This document shows, piece by piece, positions 56,554 through 64,000 of a stretch of 64,000 bases of DNA. Under the pieces are notes generated by a model. The model was not told where the DNA came from and made no database searches. It saw only the letters and a list, made by a program, of their open reading frames with translations. Numbering within the stretch: position 1 is the stretch's first letter; each line of letters starts with the position of its first letter. The stretch spans positions 1-64,000 of the forward strand of contig NZ_PGVE01000035.1 of NCBI RefSeq assembly GCF_002860255.1, read 5' to 3'. The position numbers and the translations under genes were made by a program. The DNA is from Neobacillus cucumis (GTDB lineage Bacteria > Bacillota > Bacilli > Bacillales > Cytobacillaceae).

Positions 56554-57762
56554 ATGCTGAAAAAAATATTAAAATCATATGATTATACCTTGATTATTGC
56601 CATTACTCTTTTGTGTGCGTTTGGTCTTGTCATGATTTACAGTGCCAGCATGGCCTATGCAGTTCAAAGGTATCAAGTGCAACCTGATTTTTTCTACCAA
56701 AGGCAAAAAATATTTTTGTTAGTATTTGCTGTAATATTTTTATTTACAGCCATTTTTCCTTATAAGATAATGACTATTACTAAATGGTTTCAGGCTCCGA
56801 TGGTTATAGGTACCATTGCCTCTTTACTAGGACTTTTTGTTTTTGGTCAGGTAAAGAATAATGCTCAAAGCTGGTACCAAATTGGATCGTTTCTCTTGCA
56901 GCCTTCGGAATTTGTAAAATTGGCAATCATTATTTATTTGGCGTCTGTATATGCAAAAAAACAACCGTATATTAACCAATTTAATAAGGGGGTCCTTCCT
57001 CCTTTAGTCTATCTATTTATCGTCTGTGTACTTATTGCTGTCCAGCCTGACTTTGGAACGGCAGTGATTATTGCAGCCATTGCTGGAACCATTATAATCG
57101 CTTCCGGGATGAACTTTAAAACCATTTCAAAATTAGTTGTAATGGTGCTAATCGTACTCCTTCCGCTTGTTCTCGTTTCTTGGGGGAAAATATTTTCTCA
57201 TGAACAAATGAGCCGTTTTGAAGTTATGGGTAATCCGTTTGATGAAAAATATGTGAATGATGCAGGTTTCCATTTAGCAAATTCTTATATTGCAATCGGT
57301 TCTGGCGGGGTAAACGGGCTCGGTTTAGGGAAAAGTATTCAAAAACTAGGATATCTTCCAGAATCCCATACGGACTTTATTATGGCAGTTATTGCAGAAG
57401 AGTTAGGGATCTGGGGAGTTGGTTTTGTCATACTTCTCCTAGCCTATATTGTGCTGCGGGGGATTTATACAGGTATTAAATGTAAAGATCCGTTCGGGAG
57501 TTTATTAGCGTTTGGTATATCAAGTATGATTGGCATTCAGTCTTTTATAAACTTGGCCGGGGTATCTGGTGTTATTCCTCTTACTGGTGTACCACTGCCA
57601 TTCATAAGTTATGGGGGTTCATCACTTTTAATGCTGGCTGCTGCCTCAGGTATTCTTGTAAATGTTTCAATGTTTGTGAAATATGATAGTAAATATAAAA
57701 ATCAACAAGGACAAGTTGACAAAAAGCTAAAAACTGAAGATGGTAAGGTGTATTATCTTTAA
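56554..57762 (+). CDS. ftsW: cell division SEDS glycosyltransferase FtsW
   Basis: This 402-aa, 10-TM SEDS protein polymerises septal peptidoglycan with a class B PBP. The N-terminal TLLCAFGLVMIYSAS, QPDFGTAVIIAA near 172, SHTDFIMAVIAEELG near 275 and GVPLPFISYGGSSLL near 350 are family hallmarks. The start at 56554 follows GAGGACG; the ATG at 56539 is inside that site. In B. subtilis ftsW is likewise before pycA. Confidence 0.94.
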   Translation: MLKKILKSYDYTLIIAITLLCAFGLVMIYSASMAYAVQRYQVQPDFFYQRQKIFLLVFAVIFLFTAIFPYKIMTITKWFQAPMVIGTIASLLGLFVFGQVKNNAQSWYQIGSFLLQPSEFVKLAIIIYLASVYAKKQPYINQFNKGVLPPLVYLFIVCVLIAVQPDFGTAVIIAAIAGTIIIASGMNFKTISKLVVMVLIVLLPLVLVSWGKIFSHEQMSRFEVMGNPFDEKYVNDAGFHLANSYIAIGSGGVNGLGLGKSIQKLGYLPESHTDFIMAVIAEELGIWGVGFVILLLAYIVLRGIYTGIKCKDPFGSLLAFGISSMIGIQSFINLAGVSGVIPLTGVPLPFISYGGSSLLMLAAASGILVNVSMFVKYDSKYKNQQGQVDKKLKTEDGKVYYL

Positions 57763-57763
57763 T

Positions 57764-57800
57764 AAAAACGCGGGGGATTAAGTTCCCTTGCGTTTTTAAA
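57764..57800 (+). terminator. terminator of ftsW
   Basis: AAAAACGC/GCGTTTTT with inner GGGGA/TTCCC stem. Confidence 0.75.
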
Positions 57801-57827
57801 AATACTTAGGAATAAGAGGTGCTCTAC

Positions 57828-60800
57828 GTGGCAAGACAGATAAATAAAGTATTGGTTGCTAATCGTGGTGAGATTGCAATCAGGGTTTTCCGAGCTTGTA
57901 CTGAACTGAATATTCGGACTGTTGCGATTTATTCGAAAGAAGATTCAGGATCTTATCATCGATATAAAGCAGATGAGGCTTATTTAGTAGGAGAAGGGAA
58001 AAAACCGATAGATGCCTATTTAGATATTGATGGGATTATCGATATTGCTAAAAAAAGCGGTGTAGATGCGATACATCCTGGTTATGGATTTCTGTCGGAA
58101 AACATCCATTTTGCAAAACGCTGTGAAGAAGAGGGAATTATCTTTATTGGGCCAACTTCCAAACACTTAGATATGTTTGGTGATAAAGTCAAAGCGAGAA
58201 GTCAAGCCGAATTAGCCAATATCCCGGTAATTCCTGGCAGTAATGGACCAGTAAATGATATTAAAGAGGTGGAAGAATTTGCCGCTTCCCACGGATACCC
58301 AATTATCATCAAGGCCTCATTAGGCGGGGGCGGACGTGGGATGAGAATTGTGAAAGATGCTGATGAAGTACGCGGAGCCTTTGAGCGGGCAAAATCAGAA
58401 GCAAAAGCTGCTTTTGGAAATGATGAAGTGTATGTGGAAAAACTAATTCAAAATCCAAAACATATTGAGGTCCAAATTATTGGTGACCAGCATGGTACAA
58501 TTGTTCATCTCTTTGACCGGGATTGTTCTGTTCAAAGGCGTCATCAAAAAGTGGTTGAGGTGGCTCCGAGTGTGTCCATTTCAAATGAACTGCGGAACTC
58601 CATTTGTCTAGCAGCTGTAAAATTAATGGAAAATGTTCGATATTTAAATGCAGGTACAGTTGAGTTTCTTGTAGCCGGCAATGATTTTTATTTCATTGAA
58701 GTCAATCCGCGAGTGCAGGTGGAACATACAATAACTGAATTAGTTACTGGTATTGATATCGTTCAGACGCAAATTTTAGTATCTGAAGGTCATGAACTGC
58801 ATGGCCCGATTATTGGAATTCCTGACCAAGAGGAAATTCAATTGAATGGTTTTGCTATCCAATCTAGGGTCACAACGGAAGACCCGTTAAATAATTTTAT
58901 GCCTGATACAGGAAAAATAATGGCGTATCGTTCAGGCGGAGGATTTGGGGTACGTCTTGATGCCGGGAATGGTTTTCAGGGGGCTGTTATCACACCATAT
59001 TACGATTCGTTGCTTGTGAAACTTTCTACATGGGCATTGACCTTTGAACAGGCTGCGGCAAAAATGGTAAGGAATTTACAGGAATTTAGAATTAGAGGGA
59101 TTAAGACGAACATTCCTTTCCTTGAAAATGTTGTTAAACATGAGAAATTTAGAAATGGTGAATATGACACATCGTTTATTGATACAACACCGGAATTATT
59201 TATCTTTCCTGTAAGTAAAGACAGGGGAACCAAATTATTAAGCTATATTGGGACAGTAACTGTAAATGGTTTTCCTGGAATTGAGAAGAAAAAGAGACCT
59301 GTATTCTCAAAGCCTAGAATTCCAACTTTAAAATATGATGTCCCTTATCAGGATGGAACGAAACAAATTTTAGATAAGTATGGTCCTGACGGGCTTGTTC
59401 AATGGGTAAAAAACCAAAAGCAAGTTTTACTAACAGATACAACTTACCGGGATGCCCATCAGTCATTATTAGCGACAAGGATGCGGACTACGGATATTCT
59501 TCATATTGCAGAAGAAACTGCTAAATTATTGCCGAATTTATTTTCTTTTGAGATGTGGGGCGGGGCAACTTTTGATGTTGCGTACAGGTTCTTAAAGGAA
59601 GATCCTTGGGATCGTTTACTAACATTACGCGAAAAGATTCCCAATGTTCTGTTTCAAATGTTATTACGGGGTGCCAATGCTGTTGGATATAAGAATTATC
59701 CGGACAACTTAATTCGAGAGTTTATCAATCATTCTGCTGCGGCCGGTATTGATGTTTTCCGTATATTTGACAGTTTGAACTGGGTGAAGGGGATGGAAGT
59801 AGCTATTGATGCAGTCCGTCAATCTGGAAAAATTGCTGAAGCAGCTATTTGTTATACAGGAGATATTTTAGATCCTTCAAGAGTAAAGTATAATCTCGAT
59901 TATTACCGGACTTTGGCAAAAGAGTTAGAGAACCAAGGGGCACATATTCTAGCCATAAAGGATATGGCCGGTCTTTTAAAGCCTGAAGCAGCCTATCGGT
60001 TAGTATCTGAATTAAAAGAAGCAGTTGATATCCCTATTCACCTTCATACACACGATACAAGCGGAAATGGAATTTTTACTTATGCTCGTGCAATTGAAGG
60101 CGGGGTTGATATTGTTGATACTGCTCTAAGTACAATGGCAGGATTAACATCACAGCCGAGTGCTAATTCTTTATACTATGCACTCGAGGGAAATAAGAGA
60201 AAGCCAAACGTAAATATTGAATCATTAGAAAAGCTATCCTATTATTGGGAAGATATACGAAAGTATTATCAGGATTTTGAAAGCGGAATGATCTCGCCGC
60301 ATTCGGAAGTGTATCAGCATGAAATGCCTGGAGGACAGTATAGCAATCTTCAACAGCAAGCTAAAGCAGTAGGGCTTGGCGAGCAATGGGATGAAGTAAA
60401 AGAAATGTATTCTCGTGTAAACAGGATGTTTGGGGACATTGTCAAGGTAACTCCTTCCTCAAAGGTTGTAGGGGATATGGCCTTATTTATGGTTCAAAAT
60501 GAATTAACCGAGGAAGATGTTTTATTGAAAGGGAACAGTCTGGATTTTCCTGACTCGGTGGTTGAATTATTTGAAGGGTATTTGGGACAGCCATATGGAG
60601 GCTTCCCTGAAGAACTTCAAAAGGTCATCTTGAAAGGGAAGAAGCCATTAGAAGTCAGACCAGGTGAACTCCTTGAGGAAGTTAATTTCGGCAAGTTGAG
60701 GAAAGAATTGTTTGAAGAACTTGGCCGGCAAGTAACAGATTTTGAAATTTTATCTTATGCACTCTATCCTAAGGTGTTTTTAGAATATACCAAAGCAGTT

Positions 60801-61271
60801 GAACGATATGGAAATATTTCAATGATGGATACACCAACTTTTCTTTACGGTATGAGATTGGGTGAAGAAATTGAGGTGGAGATTGAAAAAGGTAAAACCC
60901 TGATTGTTAAGCTTGTCTCTATTGGTCAGCCGCAGGCAGACGGAACAAGGGTGGTTTATTTTGAGCTGAATGGACAGCCGCGCGAGGTATCTATAAAGGA
61001 TGAGAGCATTAAAGCAACGGTTGTTTCCAGATTAAAGGCAGATGTCAAGAACGAAGAACATCTATCTGCTTCCATGCCGGGGACAGTTATCAAGGTCTTA
61101 GTAGAAAAAGGAGAAAAAGTAGAACGAGGAGATCATTTACTAATTACTGAAGCCATGAAAATGGAAACAACGGTTCAAGCTCCATTTTCAGGTGTTGTAA
61201 AAGATATATACGTTAAAAGCGGAGATGCTATTCTTACAGGAGATTTATTGCTTGAACTGTCAAAAGCATAA
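57828..61271 (+). CDS. pycA: pyruvate carboxylase
   Basis: This 1147-aa single-chain enzyme makes oxaloacetate from pyruvate and bicarbonate. Domains: biotin carboxylase (VLVANRGEIAIR at 9-20, SLGGGGRGMR near 165, EVNPRVQVEHT near 290), carboxyltransferase (DTTYRDAHQSLLATR near 540) and biotinyl domain with Lys1111 in TEAMKMET. GTG start after AGAGGTGC. In B. subtilis its activity is tuned by DarB and c-di-AMP. Confidence 0.97.
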   Translation: MARQINKVLVANRGEIAIRVFRACTELNIRTVAIYSKEDSGSYHRYKADEAYLVGEGKKPIDAYLDIDGIIDIAKKSGVDAIHPGYGFLSENIHFAKRCEEEGIIFIGPTSKHLDMFGDKVKARSQAELANIPVIPGSNGPVNDIKEVEEFAASHGYPIIIKASLGGGGRGMRIVKDADEVRGAFERAKSEAKAAFGNDEVYVEKLIQNPKHIEVQIIGDQHGTIVHLFDRDCSVQRRHQKVVEVAPSVSISNELRNSICLAAVKLMENVRYLNAGTVEFLVAGNDFYFIEVNPRVQVEHTITELVTGIDIVQTQILVSEGHELHGPIIGIPDQEEIQLNGFAIQSRVTTEDPLNNFMPDTGKIMAYRSGGGFGVRLDAGNGFQGAVITPYYDSLLVKLSTWALTFEQAAAKMVRNLQEFRIRGIKTNIPFLENVVKHEKFRNGEYDTSFIDTTPELFIFPVSKDRGTKLLSYIGTVTVNGFPGIEKKKRPVFSKPRIPTLKYDVPYQDGTKQILDKYGPDGLVQWVKNQKQVLLTDTTYRDAHQSLLATRMRTTDILHIAEETAKLLPNLFSFEMWGGATFDVAYRFLKEDPWDRLLTLREKIPNVLFQMLLRGANAVGYKNYPDNLIREFINHSAAAGIDVFRIFDSLNWVKGMEVAIDAVRQSGKIAEAAICYTGDILDPSRVKYNLDYYRTLAKELENQGAHILAIKDMAGLLKPEAAYRLVSELKEAVDIPIHLHTHDTSGNGIFTYARAIEGGVDIVDTALSTMAGLTSQPSANSLYYALEGNKRKPNVNIESLEKLSYYWEDIRKYYQDFESGMISPHSEVYQHEMPGGQYSNLQQQAKAVGLGEQWDEVKEMYSRVNRMFGDIVKVTPSSKVVGDMALFMVQNELTEEDVLLKGNSLDFPDSVVELFEGYLGQPYGGFPEELQKVILKGKKPLEVRPGELLEEVNFGKLRKELFEELGRQVTDFEILSYALYPKVFLEYTKAVERYGNISMMDTPTFLYGMRLGEEIEVEIEKGKTLIVKLVSIGQPQADGTRVVYFELNGQPREVSIKDESIKATVVSRLKADVKNEEHLSASMPGTVIKVLVEKGEKVERGDHLLITEAMKMETTVQAPFSGVVKDIYVKSGDAILTGDLLLELSKA

Positions 61272-61283
61272 ATAATAGGAAAT

Positions 61284-61318
61284 AAAAAAGTTGCTGGTAA
61301 TTCAGCAACTTTTTTTAA
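61284..61318. terminator. bidirectional terminator pycA / ctaA
   Basis: AAAAAGTTGCTG/CAGCAACTTTTT around GTAATT. Confidence 0.9.
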
Positions 61319-62223
61319 TGATGATTCCTCCGTGACCGCGAATATAAGAGAAGAAAATAACTTAATACTCCAAACAAACAGGTGATAAAAAAGGCATGAA
61401 GGAGTGCAATGTAGAGGTTTAATAGACTGAATATAATAAGTGCACCTGCAATGACCTGTAAGGTAACCAGAATGAAAGCAATCATCCATCCCCAATAAAT
61501 CACCTTCTGTTCCTTATAGAAACGAGCCGCAAGGTAAAAAATATAAGCAATCCAGATAAAAATAAGACCCGCTGCCGTTCGATGACCCATTTGCACCCAT
61601 TGGTAAATGTCCGATGGTAACGAAAGTGTGTTATTGGAGCAGAATGGCCAATCCAGACATACAAGGCTTGCCTTCATATGTCGTACCAGGGCACCAGTAT
61701 AGATGACTATATAACTATAAATAGAAACACCTACAATATGAAACCCCATCCGCTTATCAATATAAAGTTTTTCTGCATTAAATTTCTTATCAATTTCAAA
61801 TATAAGCAGTGTAAGTAAGAACACAGCTGCAAAAGAAACAAGAGAGATACCAAAATGCAAAGCAAGGACAAAGCTTGATTGCCCCCATAATACTGCGGCT
61901 GCACCAATTAATCCTTGTAAAAGCAAAAAGAAAAAGGAGAGTAATGATAAAAATTTTGTTTCCCGAATATGTCCAATGGCTTTCCATGACCAAACCGAGA
62001 GCGCAAGCACCATAAATCCTCCGACTCCTGATACTAGCCGATGAGCAAGCTCGATCATCAATTCAGGGGTTATTTCCGAGGGAACAAATTTGCCATTACA
62101 TAAAGGCCAAGATCGGCCACAACCCATTCCAGAACCAGTCTTCGTTACCAAGGCACCGCCTATTAAAATAAATATCATTGCGATTGTAGTTGCAACCGCT
62201 AACCATTTCAACGAACGCCGCAA
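61315..62223 (-). CDS. ctaA: heme A synthase CtaA
   Basis: This 302-aa, 8-TM membrane enzyme oxidises heme O to heme A. It shows [20 protein letters not shown] near 22-41 with a disulfide-type Cys pair (GCGRSWPLC), [17 protein letters not shown] and MGHRTAAG with heme-ligand histidines, and CLDWPFC as second pair. TTG at 62223 aligns with the B. subtilis start and AGAGGTG spacing; the GTG nine bases upstream is in that site. Confidence 0.93.
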   Translation of the reverse strand: MRRSLKWLAVATTIAMIFILIGGALVTKTGSGMGCGRSWPLCNGKFVPSEITPELMIELAHRLVSGVGGFMVLALSVWSWKAIGHIRETKFLSLLSFFFLLLQGLIGAAAVLWGQSSFVLALHFGISLVSFAAVFLLTLLIFEIDKKFNAEKLYIDKRMGFHIVGVSIYSYIVIYTGALVRHMKASLVCLDWPFCSNNTLSLPSDIYQWVQMGHRTAAGLIFIWIAYIFYLAARFYKEQKVIYWGWMIAFILVTLQVIAGALIIFSLLNLYIALLHAFFITCLFGVLSYFLLLYSRSRRNHH

Positions 62224-62397
62224 AAAATTCACCTCTTAAAAGTTCAATGATTTGTCATTGGATAAACCTGACAGTATAATAAATGCAAAAGTAACTAGAT
62301 TTAAAATCCTTATTAATCATAACCAAATTATCCAAAAAAGAACAGAATTTTAGATGACAATTATTAAATAAAAAGTGGAGTCTGTATAATAACTATA

Positions 62398-62419
62398 TTT
62401 CACTATTATTATAGTGAAA
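62398..62419. promoter_or_regulatory. perfect operator-like dyad upstream of ctaB
   Basis: TTTCACTAT-TATT-ATAGTGAAA is a perfect 9-bp inverted repeat immediately downstream of a -10-like TATAAT, where a bound repressor would cover the transcription start. Confidence 0.55.
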
Positions 62420-62654
62420 ACAGTTAAAAGGGTTGAATCTTCATTTTAAGTCTGTAAAATTAGATATAGAGGCATGCTAAAAGTACGTTTAAAAGAATAT
62501 AAAGTAATATAAAACATACGGATATTTTCATTGATTTTCTAAAAAGGTTTAAAGAATCTTATGAAGTATAAAAAATGTAAGGATTTTCTAGTTTGTTAAA
62601 CGTTTTGTCATAATTTGATCAAAAATTATTCAAAAAAAGTTCACAAAAATAGCC

Positions 62655-62703
62655 AAAAGTGTGATTTAATATACAGAGAAAGTGTTTTAGAAATCACGCT
62701 TTT
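62655..62703 (+). promoter_or_regulatory. long hairpin in ctaB leader
   Basis: AAAAGTGTGATTT pairs with AAATCACGCTTTT (one G-U) over a 23-base loop, ending in T residues about 150 bases before ctaB. It could be a terminator or attenuator for transcripts from the upstream promoter. Confidence 0.5.
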
Positions 62704-62855
62704 TAAGAAGCTAAACGACTTTTTGGTAGTAGATTTTATAGAAATAAAAGGGTCTCCCCTTTTGATAACCGTCAGCACTATATATTAAAAAAATCAGCAA
62801 GTATTTATGTTCTTTATTTGGTGAATATTTGTTAGTAGGATTAGGAGGAAATGAT

Positions 62856-63794
62856 ATGTCCAACTCTAAGGCATATGGAGATTCGGCCATTGAAAATGGT
62901 GCTGCAAGTCTGCATGGAACAATCGGAAAAACGACAGCATGGAAAGACTTTATGGCGCTTATAAAAATTGGAATTGTTAATTCTAATTTAATTACCACCT
63001 TTACTGGTCTATGGCTGGCCCTTCATTTTTCCGGACAAAGTTTTTTAGATAATTTAGATATTGTATTTTTTACAGTCGCTGGTTCCTCTCTGATTATAGC
63101 TGGATCATGTGCGATTAATAACTATGTTGACAGAGATATTGATCACTTAATGGAGAGAACGAAATCAAGACCAACGGTTACAGGGAAAGTAGTGCCTGTA
63201 AAAGTTTTAGCTCTTGGTATTTTGCTTATTGGACTGGGAACACTGTGTTTATTCTTTACTACGATAACTGCAACAGTAATTGGACTGCTTGGAGTTTTTA
63301 GTTATGTTTTCCTTTATACACTCTGGTCCAAGCGCCAATTGGTATCCAATACTATAATTGGAAGTATTTCAGGGGCGGTACCCCCTCTAATTGGGTGGGC
63401 AGCTGTTGATGCTAATCTTGATATTATGGCATGGGCATTGTTTGTACTAATGTTTGTATGGCAGCCTCCTCATTTTTACGCTCTTGCTATGAGGAGAGTT
63501 AATGAGTATAGAGCGGCAGGCGTTCCTATGCTGCCAGTAGTTAAGGGATTTAAAACAACCAAGATCCATATTTTAGTTTGGGTGGCGGCGCTTCTGCCAA
63601 TCCCATTTTTCCTTGCTAAGTTAGGAATCCTATTCTTAATTCTGGCTACCGTATTAAATATAGGCTGGCTGGTATTAGGGATTTATGGATATAGGGTCAA
63701 AGATGACATTAAGTGGGCGAAACTAATGTTTGTCTATTCTTTGCAATATTTAACGATTATCTTTGTGGCGATGGTTATAGTTACATTAATTTAG
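62856..63794 (+). CDS. ctaB: protoheme IX farnesyltransferase CtaB
   Basis: This 312-aa UbiA-family membrane prenyltransferase makes heme O. The Asp-rich motif [19 protein letters not shown] near 97-115 and [13 protein letters not shown] near 201 are family hallmarks, with about nine TM helices. TTAGGAGGAA sets the ATG at 62856; another ATG five bases earlier is out of frame. Confidence 0.94.
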   Translation: MSNSKAYGDSAIENGAASLHGTIGKTTAWKDFMALIKIGIVNSNLITTFTGLWLALHFSGQSFLDNLDIVFFTVAGSSLIIAGSCAINNYVDRDIDHLMERTKSRPTVTGKVVPVKVLALGILLIGLGTLCLFFTTITATVIGLLGVFSYVFLYTLWSKRQLVSNTIIGSISGAVPPLIGWAAVDANLDIMAWALFVLMFVWQPPHFYALAMRRVNEYRAAGVPMLPVVKGFKTTKIHILVWVAALLPIPFFLAKLGILFLILATVLNIGWLVLGIYGYRVKDDIKWAKLMFVYSLQYLTIIFVAMVIVTLI

Positions 63795-63813
63795 TTTTGC
63801 CTAGGTTCAAACC

Positions 63814-63843
63814 AGGAAAAAGAGACACTTTTTTCTTTTTCCT
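63814..63843 (+). promoter_or_regulatory. hairpin in ctaB-ctaC gap
   Basis: AGGAAAAAGA/TCTTTTTCCT, a perfect 10-bp stem with a 10-base loop and no T tail. It may limit read-through or mark an RNA processing site between the two genes. Confidence 0.5.
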
Positions 63844-63987
63844 AATTAGATGATGGTTGTCTGTTATATATTTAGGGGTAAAACAGCAGCCTTCCATCAC
63901 AAATGAAGGGGAGAACCATTCTACATACTTCTTTGACCAAGCAATATTTTTTTAGAATTCATTAGCGAAAGAGGGGTTTGATTAAGC

Positions 63988-64000
63988 ATGAAAAGGCTTG
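63988..64000 (+). CDS. ctaC: start of cytochrome c oxidase subunit II (partial)
   Basis: Only ATG and MKRL are visible before the window ends. AAAGAGGGG lies upstream. The call as ctaC rests on the conserved ctaB-ctaC order and the basic start expected for its lipoprotein signal. Confidence 0.45.

Larger units (their letters stand above)
62224..62855. promoter_or_regulatory. ctaA-ctaB divergent control region
   Basis: No credible gene is seen in these 632 bases. TATAAT (62385-62390) lies just upstream of a perfect dyad (62398-62419), and a second 13-bp hairpin is at 62655-62703. In B. subtilis the ctaA/ctaB region is controlled by ResD and by carbon source; I cannot assign ResD sites by eye. 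Confidence 0.5.

Overview
The window is a 64 kb piece of a low-GC Gram-positive chromosome, almost certainly a Bacillaceae member close to Bacillus/Neobacillus. The evidence is AT-rich intergenic DNA, strong AGGAGG-type ribosome sites, many TTG/GTG starts, T-tailed hairpin terminators, and a gene order that largely follows the Bacillus subtilis ykv-yku-pdh-yla-cta arc (mhqR, clpE, ykvI, ykvS, ptsHI, ykwC, patA, ykyB, ykuE, ykuI, ykuJ, darB/ykuL, ccpC, dapH, ykuR, ykuU, ykuV, ktrC, rnjA, rpoY, def, ykyA, pdhABCD, SR1, speA, yktA, yktB, ykzI, suhB, ylaF, typA, ylaH, ylaI, ylaJ, phoH, ylaN, ftsW, pycA, ctaA, ctaB, start of ctaC). No rRNA, tRNA, CRISPR array, prophage or insertion sequence was seen. 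It is core chromosome rather than an island.

Layout. 0-8 kb: KinB-like sensor kinase, a zinc-ribbon protein, hemerythrin protein, Fsr-type efflux pump, APH-fold kinase, MhqR and an M3 peptidase. 8-13 kb: ClpE under a CtsR box, YkvI, a CPBP protease and small proteins. 13-19 kb: PTS general proteins HPr and EI, azoreductase, an SDR lacking the usual Tyr/Lys, a lipoprotein and YkwC. 19-24 kb (mostly minus strand): PatA, a GC-rich palindromic repeat, YkyB, Tat-secreted YkuE and a C39 peptidase lipoprotein. 24-34 kb: YkuI, YkuJ, DarB, a frameshifted 14-TM exporter, CcpC, the DAP acetylase-branch genes, thiol/peroxide proteins and KtrC. 34-37 kb (minus): RNase J1-RpoY, a putative 23-aa cationic peptide gene, deformylase. 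37-43 kb: PDH complex. 43-46 kb: SR1/SR1P and SpeA. 46-57 kb: YktA/B, SuhB, TypA, YlaH-YlaN, PhoH. 56-64 kb: FtsW, PycA and the divergent heme A genes ctaA/ctaB leading to cytochrome oxidase.

Themes. Central carbon control is dense here: ptsHI, CcpC, PDH, SR1 with a cre site and PycA sit together. Three proteins tied to cyclic di-AMP signalling in relatives (DarB, KtrC, PycA) are present. PatA, DapH and YkuR make up the acetylated diaminopimelate branch. The most unusual items are the GC-rich inverted repeat at 20345-20472, the 23-codon cationic ORF with its own promoter-like and terminator-like signals, perfect dyads upstream of ctaB and a nitronate monooxygenase, an exporter broken by an apparent single-base frameshift, and degenerate copies of a second interspersed repeat behind ktrC and phoH. 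I do not see a clear multi-gene novel system.
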